This document shows, in pieces, positions 14,997-24,273 of a stretch of DNA of 64,000 nt. The position numbers and the translations under genes are program-made. The stretch comes from an uncultured Alphaproteobacteria bacterium (lineage in GTDB: Bacteria; Pseudomonadota; Alphaproteobacteria; Rhodobacterales; Rhodobacteraceae). Position 1 is the stretch's first letter. Every line of letters starts with the position of its first letter. Under the pieces are notes generated by a model. That model saw only the letters and a program-made list of their open reading frames with translations, was not told where the DNA came from and did no database searches. The stretch covers positions 62,001 through 126,000 of the forward strand of contig CACDWF010000002.1 of NCBI GenBank assembly GCA_902556405.1, in the 5' to 3' direction.

Positions 14997-16472
14997 TCAT
15001 TTAATAATAAAGGGATTTGCCGTTGAGGTTTCATGACTAATCCACACTGATTTTGTTTCCAAAAACTCCTTTATGCATTCTTGCCCACTTTCACGACCCT
15101 GGCCCGATCTTTTGTAGCCACCAAAGGGAGACATGTAACTTACTGCTCTATAAGTATTTACCCAAACGGTACCAGCTTTAAGCTTATCAGCCATTCTAAG
15201 AGCTCTCCCAATATCACTGGTCCAAACGCCAGCCGCAAGACCAAAAAGTATATCATTACCTATCTTGATGGCTTCTTTCTCATCTTTAAAGCGAATAATT
15301 GATAGTACCGGTCCGAATACTTCTTCTTGAGCTATTCTCATACTATTGTTTACATTTGTAAAAATTGTTGGTTCTACAAATCGGTTTCCTTTAGAGCCTG
15401 GCCCATTATATTTGTTTCCCCCTAATACACATGTAGCGCCCTCGTTCTTTGCTATATCTATGTAGTCAATAATCTTTTTAAACTGAGGTTCAGTGGTCAC
15501 TGGTCCGACATTAGTGGTTTCCATCATAGGATCACCGATTGATGCTTCTTTGGCAATTGAAACTAACTTTGAAACGAACTCATCATGTATATCTTCATGA
15601 AGTAGTAGCCTAGAGCCAGCTATACATGTTTGGCCGGTAGCAGCAAAGATCCCTGAAATCACACCCATAACGGCGGCATCCATATCAGCGTCATTAAAAA
15701 CAATATTTGGAGATTTTCCTCCCAATTCTAGTGTTACTGGCATTATTTTTTTTGCAGCACTTTCGTATATTTTTTGTCCTGAAATGTCTGAACCAGTAAA
15801 AGCAATCTTGCTCACATCTTTGTGATCTACCAGGTATTGGCCTACCTCTAGCCCAAAGCCAGTAACACAATTAATAACTCCACTAGGGAACCCAGCCTCC
15901 TCCGCAAGACTCATAAACTCAAGAGTTGAAGCGGATGTGAATTCACTTGGTTTAATAACTGCTGTGTTCCCCGCTGCAAGTGCAGGAGCTAATTTCCAGG
16001 CTAGCAAAAGGAGAGGTGAGTTCCATGGAGTAATGAGTCCTACGACCCCAAATGGTTCATATTTCGTGTAGTTTAGCATTCCTGGTTTATCAATAGGAAT
16101 AACTGCTCCCTCAACTTTATCCGCTAGTCCTCCAAAATATCTATACCATTCAGCTAGATACTTTGTTTGTGCACCCATTTCAGCGAAAAGCTTACCATTA
16201 TCTTTTACTTCTATTTCCCCCAGTCTCACCGCGTCTCTTTCAATAAGTTCAGCTAACCGAACCAATATTTTACCTCTCTCAGTTGGTTTCATGGGTTCCC
16301 AGTGTTCTTCAAAAGCATTCTTCGCTGCTATAACTGCAAGATTTATATCTTCTTCGTTTCCTCTAGCAATCTCTGCCCAAACCTCTCCGCTATATGGGTT
16401 GTCAGATTCAAAATAATTGCCTGAGGCAGGTTTTTGCCAATTGCCGTTTATATATAGGTCATATCTTATCAT
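14997..16472 (-). CDS. NAD(P)-dependent aldehyde dehydrogenase
   Basis: A 491-residue aldehyde dehydrogenase that oxidises an aldehyde to the acid. The catalytic cysteine is in GQTCIAGSRLL, the general-base glutamate in TLELGGKSPNIVF, the cofactor lysine in AVIKPSEFT and the G-S pair in FTGSDISGQ. Length and motif order are typical of the betaine-aldehyde/ALDH class. No alcohol dehydrogenase or transporter is adjacent, so the aldehyde is unknown. The ATG start matches the family's usual DLYINGNW beginning. Confidence 0.92.
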   Translation of the reverse strand: MIRYDLYINGNWQKPASGNYFESDNPYSGEVWAEIARGNEEDINLAVIAAKNAFEEHWEPMKPTERGKILVRLAELIERDAVRLGEIEVKDNGKLFAEMGAQTKYLAEWYRYFGGLADKVEGAVIPIDKPGMLNYTKYEPFGVVGLITPWNSPLLLLAWKLAPALAAGNTAVIKPSEFTSASTLEFMSLAEEAGFPSGVINCVTGFGLEVGQYLVDHKDVSKIAFTGSDISGQKIYESAAKKIMPVTLELGGKSPNIVFNDADMDAAVMGVISGIFAATGQTCIAGSRLLLHEDIHDEFVSKLVSIAKEASIGDPMMETTNVGPVTTEPQFKKIIDYIDIAKNEGATCVLGGNKYNGPGSKGNRFVEPTIFTNVNNSMRIAQEEVFGPVLSIIRFKDEKEAIKIGNDILFGLAAGVWTSDIGRALRMADKLKAGTVWVNTYRAVSYMSPFGGYKRSGQGRESGQECIKEFLETKSVWISHETSTANPFIIK

Positions 16473-16720
16473 ATTTTTCCGCTAGTATTAAGGTGAATGC
16501 CTTTTATTTTTTCACCGTCCCAGTTTATTTCTGTATAATACGTTAATCAAACTAATTATGATAAATTTAGGTCTGAAAGATTTTTGGCAAAAATCCAAAG
16601 TCGACTTAATTTTTTTGAAAAGGTCATCTAAACCATAGATATTTTATATTTTTTAACAGAAATTTTGTATGAATTAGAAAAAATGATAGATTTATAAAAT
16701 TTATTGAAAAGGAGCCGTGT

Positions 16721-16819
16721 ATGAAGCCGCCTAACAAAAACCCAAACATTAAGCCCCTCATTATCACAAATGTCATTTTTTTAGTTTTCTTTATAATTGT
16801 CGTAGTTTCAGGGCTTTAA
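16721..16819 (+). CDS. Very small single-span membrane protein
   Basis: A 32-codon frame with AAGGAG seven bases before ATG, an excellent ribosome site. The start MKPPNKNPNIKP is polar and basic; the remainder is one hydrophobic span ending in VVVSGL. No family is recognised. The strong ribosome site and clean hydrophobic segment favour a real gene. It lies between the divergent aldehyde dehydrogenase gene and the DUF3833 lipoprotein gene. Confidence 0.55.
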   Translation: MKPPNKNPNIKPLIITNVIFLVFFIIVVVSGL

Positions 16820-16950
16820 ATGATTTACTTTGTCTTACAATTAGATTGTAACCTTAACACAAAGTAGGATTGTTGGTTGCAAAACAAATTAAAAGAGAGG
16901 TCGCTAAATATGGAAAAAATTTCATGGAATATCTTTTTGGGACGCTGAGA

Positions 16951-17490
16951 ATGAAATTATTTCAGGTAACCCTTGTCATATTTTCGCTAGTTTTTCCATT
17001 TATAACGGGGTGCTCCAATTCAAGTATGGAAAACGTTGTTTCAAAAAATTTATCTTTTGATTTACTCGAATACTTTAATGGTGAGACAACGGCCTGGGGT
17101 TTAATCGTTGATAGATTTGGTAATTTGCAGAGGACATTCAAAGTAAGGTTAAATGGAAATATAGAAAACAAGCAACTTCTACTCAAAGAGTACTTTACTT
17201 ACAATGATGGAGAAACAGAGTATAGAGAGTGGATTATAACAAAAACAGAAACCGGTACCTATGAGGGTAAATCAAAAGATACAATTGGAGTTGCAAGGGG
17301 CAAACAAGATGGTAACACCATGCGGATGGTTTATGATACCAAGATCAGTATCGGTGAAACTGATATCAGAGTATCTTTCGATGATAGGTTTGTTAAAGCT
17401 GATAAGAAAGTAGTTATAAATAGAGCTGAGATTTTGAAATGGGGAATAAAAATAGCCGATGTTACCATATTTTTTTCGAAGTTAGATTGA
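16951..17490 (+). CDS. DUF3833 family lipoprotein
   Basis: A protein of about 179 residues with a lipoprotein signal peptide ending in the lipobox FITGC. The mature part contains FNGETTAWGLIVDRFGNLQRTFKV, typical of DUF3833, followed by beta strands of a lipocalin-like type (WIITKTETGTYEGKSKD). It should be anchored in the outer membrane or inner membrane facing the periplasm. The ATG at 16951 is chosen because the signal peptide begins there; earlier in-frame starts at 16870 and 16924 would place extra residues before it. Function of the family is unknown. Confidence 0.8.
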   Translation: MKLFQVTLVIFSLVFPFITGCSNSSMENVVSKNLSFDLLEYFNGETTAWGLIVDRFGNLQRTFKVRLNGNIENKQLLLKEYFTYNDGETEYREWIITKTETGTYEGKSKDTIGVARGKQDGNTMRMVYDTKISIGETDIRVSFDDRFVKADKKVVINRAEILKWGIKIADVTIFFSKLD

Positions 17491-17527
17491 AGCTAATTCA
17501 TAAACTAGATTTGCAAGTTAAATCGAC

Positions 17528-18439
17528 GTGAACTGGGTTCTGATTACAGCAATCGCGAGTTTATCCCAGACTCTTCGTAGTGTGTTTCAAAAGAATTTAA
17601 TTGAAGATGTGGGAGTGCTCGCATCAGCATATTCTCGATTTATCTTTGCTCTACCCTTTGTTGCTCTGCTAGCTATATTTTTTTTAGATGCTCAAGAATT
17701 AGTGATACTTAAAAATTTTTCGTCAACCGTTTGGTTTTTTTTAATTGCCGCAAGCATTTGCCAGATTTTATTTACAATTATTCTTATAAAATTATTTACT
17801 CTGCGATCGTTTGCTATAGGTGTTGCATTTTCCAAAACTGAAGTGATACAAACCACTCTCTTAGAAATCATTATCGTAGGTTTTATTCTCACCTCACAAG
17901 TTTTGTCAGCAATAATTATAGGCTTTATAGGGATGTTATTTATGTCAAAGCAAAAACTTATAGGGAACGTAGGGTATAATAAGTTATTTTTTATGCAGGT
18001 AACTTTGGGAGTGTCGTGTGGTATTTTTTTGGGCCTTAGTTCTGTTTTATACAAAGTAGCGCTCGATAGTGTAACTTCAGACTTAATCTATAAAAAAGTA
18101 TTGATTTTGTCGTTTTTAGCTTTGGCTTTTCAATCAGCTATATTCGGGATATATATTCTTGTCACCGAGGGAACGCAAAACGCCCTAAAGCTCATGTTAA
18201 TATGGAGAAGGGGTTTGCTAGTTGGTTTTTTTGGATGCGCGGCAACCTTCTGTTGGTTTTATGCTTTTTCTCTTGTTGATGCAACTCTTGTCCGAGCTGT
18301 TGGACAACTAGAAATAGTATTTTCTGTTTTGATATCGTTTATTTTTTATAAAGAAAGAATAACAAGGTTTGAATTAATCGGGATGAGCTTAATTACAATG
18401 TCAATATTGGCTTTGTTAGGCCTTCCAAGTATTTACTAA
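17528..18439 (+). CDS. EamA family (DMT) transporter
   Basis: A 303-residue inner membrane carrier of the drug/metabolite transporter superfamily with about ten membrane spans and the internal two-fold EamA repeat. The sequence TVWFFLIAASICQILFT and the final VGQLEIVFSVLISFIFYKERIT are typical of the repeats. Members export amino acids, nucleosides or other small metabolites. The start is GTG. It follows the DUF3833 gene by 37 bases and is followed by a small membrane protein gene, so a short operon is likely. Confidence 0.85.
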   Translation: MNWVLITAIASLSQTLRSVFQKNLIEDVGVLASAYSRFIFALPFVALLAIFFLDAQELVILKNFSSTVWFFLIAASICQILFTIILIKLFTLRSFAIGVAFSKTEVIQTTLLEIIIVGFILTSQVLSAIIIGFIGMLFMSKQKLIGNVGYNKLFFMQVTLGVSCGIFLGLSSVLYKVALDSVTSDLIYKKVLILSFLALAFQSAIFGIYILVTEGTQNALKLMLIWRRGLLVGFFGCAATFCWFYAFSLVDATLVRAVGQLEIVFSVLISFIFYKERITRFELIGMSLITMSILALLGLPSIY

Positions 18440-18453
18440 GGAGAGACGTTTAA

Positions 18454-18627
18454 ATGTTCCTAAGGCTAATATTTTTTGAATTAGTTTTCTTCATATTTTT
18501 ATATTTATTTTTTAAGTTTTTCATAGATGAACGATATTTTCGCTTTTCTATGAAAGTTTTGGTAGCTGTTGCAATATTAGCAATAGGTACCCAAACGGCA
18601 GTTTTAATTTTTCTAAGTAGCGCTTAG
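18454..18627 (+). CDS. Small membrane protein with two spans
   Basis: A 57-codon frame starting at ATG with AAGGAG about 11 bases upstream. It has two hydrophobic segments (about residues 3-22 and 36-54) separated by a basic loop, FFIDERYFRFSMK, consistent with a small hairpin inner-membrane protein. It follows the EamA transporter gene by 14 bases and is probably co-transcribed, so it could be an accessory subunit of the transporter; that is an inference from position only. Confidence 0.55.
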   Translation: MFLRLIFFELVFFIFLYLFFKFFIDERYFRFSMKVLVAVAILAIGTQTAVLIFLSSA

Positions 18628-18630
18628 ATA

Positions 18631-19767
18631 TTAAAGCTGCTTGATTATATTTGCTATAACGTTAGCTCTTTTAGCAATACTGTCTATAAATAAATGTTCA
18701 TTAAGGGTATGATAACCGTCACCGAGTGTGCCTAATCCATCTATCGTAGATACCCCTAAAGCACCGCTGAAGTTTCCATCGGAGCCACCTCCCATACTAC
18801 CATGTGAAAATGGAAGACCGAGACCTTTGCAAATTCTTTTTGTAACCTCTAAAAGATTTAATGTTCCATTATTTGGCTCCCAGACTGGTCTTACCACGCC
18901 TTGTTCAACAGTGAACTTAATACCTTCCAGATTACTTGTGAGACCAAGTATGGTAGAAGAACCTTCGTCAAGGTTTTTTTGTTCTTTCGCCATAGATATT
19001 ACTTCTGCGCTACATTCTGAACTAACACAATTTACCCATTGTCCTCCCTTTATAACGCCTGCGGAGAACGTTCTATCATCATTTGATAAATCTTCTATCT
19101 CTATGATCTTTTTAGCCATCTCTTTCACAGCTGACTTGCCTGCCTTTGGATTTATTCCTGCATGAAATGGTATGCCTTCTGTCTTTAAATTAAATCGTGC
19201 AATGGCGTATCTCCCCGAAACATATCCTCCATCAGGAAGACCAGGTTCAGGGACTAAAACATACTTTGATCTTAAAGACTCGGACTCAATAAGACTTCTT
19301 GTGCTGGGTGACCCTATCTCTTCATCTGATGTAATTAAGATTGTAATTTTCAGGTTAGGTAAATCTCCTTCTCTCATAAGCATTTTCACGGCTTCCATTG
19401 CTATAAGATTCCCACTTTTCATATCGAAAATCCCTGGGCCAAAGCACTTGCTACCATCGACCCTGAAAGGAAACTTTTTTAATGTTCCAATTGGATGAAC
19501 CGTATCCATGTGTCCCATTATAAGAATACCAGGGGAATTTAAATTTTCTGGGGTCTCATTGAAAGTTGCTCTCAAGCAATCACCAAGATTTTGTTTGCCT
19601 GGTACTCTTTCAAGTCTTCCACCCATATCGGCAAGAAAATTAGAGCACAAATCCATCATTCTATTCACTGCGTCCCTATCGAAGGTAGGACTCTCAACCT
19701 CAACCCAGTCCTGCAGAGTGCTTAAGATTTGTTTTGTATCAAAATTATATTCTTTTATTTCCGTCAT
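18631..19767 (-). CDS. M20 family metallopeptidase (carboxypeptidase G2-like)
   Basis: A 378-residue zinc peptidase of the M20 family, closest to carboxypeptidase G2/glutamate carboxypeptidases. The zinc and catalytic residues are in GHMDTVHP, FDMKSG and TSDEEIGS, and the later GGGSDG and DGLGTLGDGYHTLNEHL complete the site. The dimerisation domain lies in the middle. It removes C-terminal amino acids from peptides or folate-like substrates in the cytoplasm; no signal peptide is seen. The start is ATG. Confidence 0.9.
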   Translation of the reverse strand: MTEIKEYNFDTKQILSTLQDWVEVESPTFDRDAVNRMMDLCSNFLADMGGRLERVPGKQNLGDCLRATFNETPENLNSPGILIMGHMDTVHPIGTLKKFPFRVDGSKCFGPGIFDMKSGNLIAMEAVKMLMREGDLPNLKITILITSDEEIGSPSTRSLIESESLRSKYVLVPEPGLPDGGYVSGRYAIARFNLKTEGIPFHAGINPKAGKSAVKEMAKKIIEIEDLSNDDRTFSAGVIKGGQWVNCVSSECSAEVISMAKEQKNLDEGSSTILGLTSNLEGIKFTVEQGVVRPVWEPNNGTLNLLEVTKRICKGLGLPFSHGSMGGGSDGNFSGALGVSTIDGLGTLGDGYHTLNEHLFIDSIAKRANVIANIIKQL

Positions 19768-19775
19768 TATGTTAG

Positions 19776-20063
19776 CTAATTACATGAAATAGTTCCAGAA
19801 AGGGAGTTATGGCCTCCCGCTGTACTTACCGCTGTTCCTAAATTAACCACTGTGTAAGCTGAGCCACATGCACTAAAAGCCTTCTTGTCCCAAGAGTTTT
19901 TAAGTTGCTTTGCTGTACCATCTTTTATAGCTACTGTAATCGTCCTTTCGGGGTTTCCAGAAAACATTCTCATAAGGCTATTTGCCCCTTTGCCACTCGA
20001 ACAGGATGAAACCAGAAAACTTATTGCCATCACTGTCCCTAATTTTAAGATTTTTGAAATCAT
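19776..20063 (-). CDS. Small lipoprotein of unknown function
   Basis: A 95-residue protein with a lipoprotein signal peptide and lipobox LVSSC. The mature part ends in a small beta-rich segment with cysteines (FSACGSAY and ISCN), so a disulfide is possible. The ATG is supported by AAGGAGG five bases upstream, the strongest ribosome site in this region, suggesting high expression. It is upstream of the M20 peptidase gene on the same strand, eight bases away, and may be co-transcribed. I recognise no family. Confidence 0.65.
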   Translation of the reverse strand: MISKILKLGTVMAISFLVSSCSSGKGANSLMRMFSGNPERTITVAIKDGTAKQLKNSWDKKAFSACGSAYTVVNLGTAVSTAGGHNSLSGTISCN

Positions 20064-20128
20064 AATAGCCTCCTTAAAAATATCATCGTGTTAGGTAACA
20101 GAAACTTTTTTTGTTCCTCTATTTAAGT

Positions 20129-20323
20129 TTATGATTCTTTTTCTATTTCCACAATGTTAATTCTCAAATCTTTAAATTGAACGCCAGTGGTGAGAGTTTT
20201 ATCAACTAAAGCAAGAAAACGGCCTACTCGCTGATGCCAATCGTTTGCCTTTAAAAGTGCCTCTTCATCATTCTCTTCATCAATTATTAAGGTAATTCGT
20301 GATTTTATAACTATCGTTTTCAT
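20129..20323 (-). CDS. Small protein coupled to a thioesterase gene
   Basis: A soluble protein of about 64 residues (MKTIVIKSRITLIIDEEND...) with alternating strands and a central helix. No family is recognised. The ATG at 20323 lies one base after the stop of the thioesterase gene on the same strand, indicating translational coupling; GAGAA precedes it. A TTG at 20335 would give four more residues. Its role may be linked to that thioesterase, but this is inference. Confidence 0.5.
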   Translation of the reverse strand: MKTIVIKSRITLIIDEENDEEALLKANDWHQRVGRFLALVDKTLTTGVQFKDLRINIVEIEKES

Positions 20324-20324
20324 C

Positions 20325-20723
20325 TTAATTCTCAATGAACTTTACAATTTGAAGTTTATCTCTGATTTCATTTGAGATAGTCTCGGATTTTTTTTCATTA
20401 AAGTTATAATTTACATAAATTGCTTCGCCCTTTGCACAAAGTCTATCGGTTTGATGTATTTCTTCCTTTATAGTGAACGAGGAATTACCGATTTTTTCAA
20501 TTCCAGTTCTAATTTCTACATTCTCTGCTAAATAAAGCTGATCTACATACTCGACCGTCACTTTAACCAAAGCAAGTTTCCAGTTTACAAAGTCGAGGTT
20601 CGGTGAAAAAATGCGAAATATTTCTCTTCTACCTGCCTCAAACCAAATGGGTACGAATACGTTATTAATATGTCCAACACCATCGGTCTCAGAAACGCGG
20701 GGGACAATATTTGTAAAAATCAA
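20325..20723 (-). CDS. Acyl-CoA thioesterase (4HBT, YbgC/FadM-like)
   Basis: A 132-residue hot-dog thioesterase. The motif VSETDGVGHINNVFVPIWFEAGR carries the catalytic aspartate and the GH-N-N pattern of the YbgC/FadM group; the later VKVTVEYVDQLYLAENVEIRTG and AIYVNYNF match the rest of the fold. It cleaves an acyl-CoA in the cytoplasm. Translation starts at TTG, with GGAAGG upstream. It is divergent from dnaE. Confidence 0.8.
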   Translation of the reverse strand: MIFTNIVPRVSETDGVGHINNVFVPIWFEAGRREIFRIFSPNLDFVNWKLALVKVTVEYVDQLYLAENVEIRTGIEKIGNSSFTIKEEIHQTDRLCAKGEAIYVNYNFNEKKSETISNEIRDKLQIVKFIEN

Positions 20724-20750
20724 TTTTTATAAAACCTTCCAAAGTTAATG

Positions 20751-20780
20751 TTGATAAGTGTACCGACAAAATCGTATAGT
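20751..20780 (+). promoter_or_regulatory. Sigma-70-type promoter for dnaE
   Basis: TTGATA and TATAGT are separated by 18 bases in the gap between the divergent thioesterase gene and dnaE, and about 40 bases upstream of the dnaE start. This fits a housekeeping promoter. It is judged from consensus match and position only. Confidence 0.5.
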
Positions 20781-20822
20781 TAAAAGCCTTCTGTAAAAAA
20801 AAACAAAGAAACTGAAGTAAGA

Positions 20823-23800
20823 ATGTTTGTTCATCTTAAAACCAAAACAATTTACTCCCTCTTAGAGGGAGCTATTTTTGCAAAGGCATTGGCAGATCGT
20901 TGTAATGCATTCAAAATGCCAGCCGTTGGAATTGCTGATAGAGCCAACTTATTTGGCGCTCTTGAGTTTTCAGAAGTCCTTTCGGACAATGGCATACAAC
21001 CTATAATAGGATGTCAATTGCCGATAAACCCAAAGGAAATAAACTTAAAAAAATTCAGTGCAACTGACCAAATTAGCATGCTTTTTTTAGCAAAGAATGA
21101 AGTGGGATATCGTAATTTGATGGAGCTTTCGAGTAAGTTCTTTTTAAATGATACTTACCGGTTTCAGGGTATACGTATCAGTGAAATCGATAAATCCTCT
21201 GAGGGCTTGATTTGTCTCTCGGGTGGTAATGAGAGCCCGATCAACAAACTTTTGATAGAAAACAAATTTAAAGACGCAGAGAACCTTTTGCTTCACTTTA
21301 AAAAAGCATTCGGTGATCGATTTTATTTAGAGATGAACCGTCATCCCCTAGGTGATAACTTTAGTATGAAAGTAAATACAGAAAGCAATATTTTGGAAAT
21401 GGCGGATTCACATAATTTACCACTCGTAGCAACAAACGACGTATATTTTTTGGATCAAGAACTCCACCAATCTCACGATGCATTGCTATGTATTGCTGAG
21501 GGAAGCTTTGTTGACCAGAAACAAGAACGGCGCTCTTTAAGTATGGATCACTATTTTAAATCGGAAAATGAGATGAAATATCTCTTTGATGATATTCCTG
21601 AAGCTATTGAAAATACGGTTGAAATCGCAATGCGGTGTTCTTTCAGGCCAAGATCAAGGGACGCAATGCTGCCTAGATTTTCACCTAATGCAGACGCAGA
21701 TTTAGGGCAAGAAGCAAAAAAAGGCTTGGAGGTAAGATTCAAAGAACTCTCTGGGGTAAGCGATAAGAAAGTCTACCTTGATAGAGTTTCTTATGAGCTG
21801 ACAGTTATTAAAAATATGGGCTTTAGCGGCTACTTTTTGATTGTAGCAGATATCGTTAAATGGGCAAAAGCTAAAGGAATTCCTGTAGGACCAGGTCGAG
21901 GTTCGGGGGCAGGTAGCTTGGTAGCATTTGCATTGACAATAACAGATTTAGACCCAATCAAATACTCTTTACTTTTTGAAAGATTTCTTAACCCATCCCG
22001 AATATCAATGCCTGATTTTGATATTGATTTTTGCATGGATAGACGGAATGAGATTATTGATTATGTTAAAGAAAAATATGGCAAACAAAATGTTGCTCAG
22101 ATAATTACATTTGGTGCTCTATGGTCTAAGGCTGCCGTAAGAGATATAGGACGTGTACTTCAACTTCCTTATTCAAGGGTGGATAAGATAGCAAAACTTA
22201 TCCCTGTGCAGGGTACGAAACCTGTGTCCCTTAACGAGGCTATGCAAACTGAAGAGGCTTTAATTGAGGAAGCTAAGAACGATGAACAAGTTTCTAGGAT
22301 GCTTAACATATCAAGAGAATTGGAAGGAGTATTAAGAAATGCTTCAACCCACGCCGCCGGTATTGTTATTGGTGATCGCAGATTAGTCGAGTTGGTTCCT
22401 TTGTATCAGGACCCTAGATCTGATATGCCGGCAACTCAATTCACTAAGGATTGGGTTGAGAAGGCGGGGTTAGTAAAATTTGATTTTCTAGGGTTAAAAA
22501 CACTGACGATAATTAATGAAGCTGTCTCACTTGTGAATTCCGCTAGCTCCAAAGACCTTGATATAAATAAAATACCTTTAAATGATTATCAAACATTTAA
22601 GCTTTACTCAGATGCTAAGACAATGTCTGTTTTTCAGGTCGAGAGTAAGGGTATGAGAGATGCCTTGATTGACCTTAAGCCAAATTCATTGGAAGATATC
22701 ATTGCTTTAGTAGCATTGTACCGACCAGGTCCAATGGAAAATATACCGGCGTTCTGCGAAGCTAAAAATGACCCAAAAAAAAGACAGTTTTTACATGCTT
22801 CTATCGACAAGATACTAGATGAAACTCACGGAATCATAGTTTACCAAGAACAGGTTATGGAGATCGCGCAAAAAATGGCGGGCTACAGTCTAGGAGATGC
22901 AGACCTTTTAAGAAAAGCTATGGGAAAAAAAATAAAAGAGGTCATGGATGCAGAAAAACCGAAATTTTTAGAAGGAGCAGATAAAAATGGAATAGAAAAT
23001 AAAACAGCTGATGCCATATGGGACTTACTAGCAAAATTTGCAAATTATGGATTTAATAAATCTCATGCGGCTGCCTACGCGGTTCTTAGTTACCAGACGG
23101 CTTATCTTAAGACCCACCATACCGCTGAATTCATTACTGCTTCAATGAATAGTGATATTAATAATATGGAGAAATTTTCCAACTATTTTGATGATATAAA
23201 AGCATTTGGTTTGACAATGTGTCCTCCCTGTATAAATAGGTCAGGGGTGAAGTTTTCGGTAAATAAAGAAAAAATTCTATTTGGTTTAGGCGCAATAAAA
23301 AATGTTGGGTTTGAGGCAATGTCAAAAATCGTTGAGGACAGAAAAAGGAACGGTAAATTTGTTGACATTTATGATTTTGCGAAAAGAGTTCCTTTAAAAA
23401 AAGTTGGCAAAAGGCCATTGGAGATGTTGGTTAATTCTGGAGCTTTTGCAGACTTTAAATTTGAAAATACTGCCGTACTAGAAAACCTAGAGGAACTTAT
23501 GTTATATTCAGCTGCTTGTCATGATGAGGAGGCGTCGAGCCAAGGCAATCTATTTTCTAATTCAATAGAGACAATTAAGAAACCTGAGTTTAAACCCGTG
23601 AAGTCTATTTCACATTCACTTAGGTCTAAAGAGATTTATGATGTTACGGGTATTTATTTTATGTCACCTTTCAATTATGAGGCTCGCTTTTACGAGTCAC
23701 TTGGAATTAGGGAATTTAGTACACTTTCAAACACAACAAGCGACTTTCAAAGCATCATGACGGCTGGTTTCGTAACAGACGTAACTTTAAAGACAACAAA

Positions 23801-24254
23801 TAATGGAAAACAATATTTCTTAGTCAATTTAATTGACCACACAGTCAAAAATTTTGACGTGTTTATTTTTCCAGACAGACTAACTGTGTTGAATGCGGAA
23901 TTAGAAGTCGGAACGTTCGTCCTCCTTGTTATTGAAAAAATAAAGGATCAAAATGGTCACAGTCGAGTAAATGTTAAGTCTGTAAGAAATCTAGAAAAGT
24001 TCATTAGAGATAGAAAACGTAAGCAATATCATTTCGTTATAAGCAACAAATGTAAGGTCAGTAGAATATCTAGCCTTTTAAAAAGTGCATTAATGAATGA
24101 AACCTCCGATGAAGGTAATGTCTCAATTACAGTTCAAGATGAAGAAAGTCAGGAGAAAACAAATATATCGTTACCATATTTTTATGATATCAGTTCAGAA
24201 GTGATTGAGAATATAAAAGCAGTTGAGGGTGTTTTTGAGATTCAGGCTGAGTAG
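20823..24254 (+). CDS. dnaE: DNA polymerase III alpha subunit
   Basis: A 1143-residue replicative DNA polymerase, the catalytic core of the chromosomal replicase. The N-terminal PHP domain (about residues 1-230) starts HLKTKTIYSLLEGA. The polymerase active-site aspartates Asp398 and Asp400 are in MPDFDIDFCMDRR, preceded by the phosphate-binding PVGPGRGSGAGSL; the fingers and thumb follow (MARKMAGYSLGDADLLRKAMGKK-like block at about 680-710), then the beta-binding and OB regions. In the first PHP motif the usual second histidine is replaced by lysine (HLK), suggesting a non-catalytic PHP domain. Length is normal. hisS begins 19 bases downstream. Confidence 0.98.
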   Translation: MFVHLKTKTIYSLLEGAIFAKALADRCNAFKMPAVGIADRANLFGALEFSEVLSDNGIQPIIGCQLPINPKEINLKKFSATDQISMLFLAKNEVGYRNLMELSSKFFLNDTYRFQGIRISEIDKSSEGLICLSGGNESPINKLLIENKFKDAENLLLHFKKAFGDRFYLEMNRHPLGDNFSMKVNTESNILEMADSHNLPLVATNDVYFLDQELHQSHDALLCIAEGSFVDQKQERRSLSMDHYFKSENEMKYLFDDIPEAIENTVEIAMRCSFRPRSRDAMLPRFSPNADADLGQEAKKGLEVRFKELSGVSDKKVYLDRVSYELTVIKNMGFSGYFLIVADIVKWAKAKGIPVGPGRGSGAGSLVAFALTITDLDPIKYSLLFERFLNPSRISMPDFDIDFCMDRRNEIIDYVKEKYGKQNVAQIITFGALWSKAAVRDIGRVLQLPYSRVDKIAKLIPVQGTKPVSLNEAMQTEEALIEEAKNDEQVSRMLNISRELEGVLRNASTHAAGIVIGDRRLVELVPLYQDPRSDMPATQFTKDWVEKAGLVKFDFLGLKTLTIINEAVSLVNSASSKDLDINKIPLNDYQTFKLYSDAKTMSVFQVESKGMRDALIDLKPNSLEDIIALVALYRPGPMENIPAFCEAKNDPKKRQFLHASIDKILDETHGIIVYQEQVMEIAQKMAGYSLGDADLLRKAMGKKIKEVMDAEKPKFLEGADKNGIENKTADAIWDLLAKFANYGFNKSHAAAYAVLSYQTAYLKTHHTAEFITASMNSDINNMEKFSNYFDDIKAFGLTMCPPCINRSGVKFSVNKEKILFGLGAIKNVGFEAMSKIVEDRKRNGKFVDIYDFAKRVPLKKVGKRPLEMLVNSGAFADFKFENTAVLENLEELMLYSAACHDEEASSQGNLFSNSIETIKKPEFKPVKSISHSLRSKEIYDVTGIYFMSPFNYEARFYESLGIREFSTLSNTTSDFQSIMTAGFVTDVTLKTTNNGKQYFLVNLIDHTVKNFDVFIFPDRLTVLNAELEVGTFVLLVIEKIKDQNGHSRVNVKSVRNLEKFIRDRKRKQYHFVISNKCKVSRISSLLKSALMNETSDEGNVSITVQDEESQEKTNISLPYFYDISSEVIENIKAVEGVFEIQAE

Positions 24255-24273
24255 GAATTAAATCGTAAGTTAA

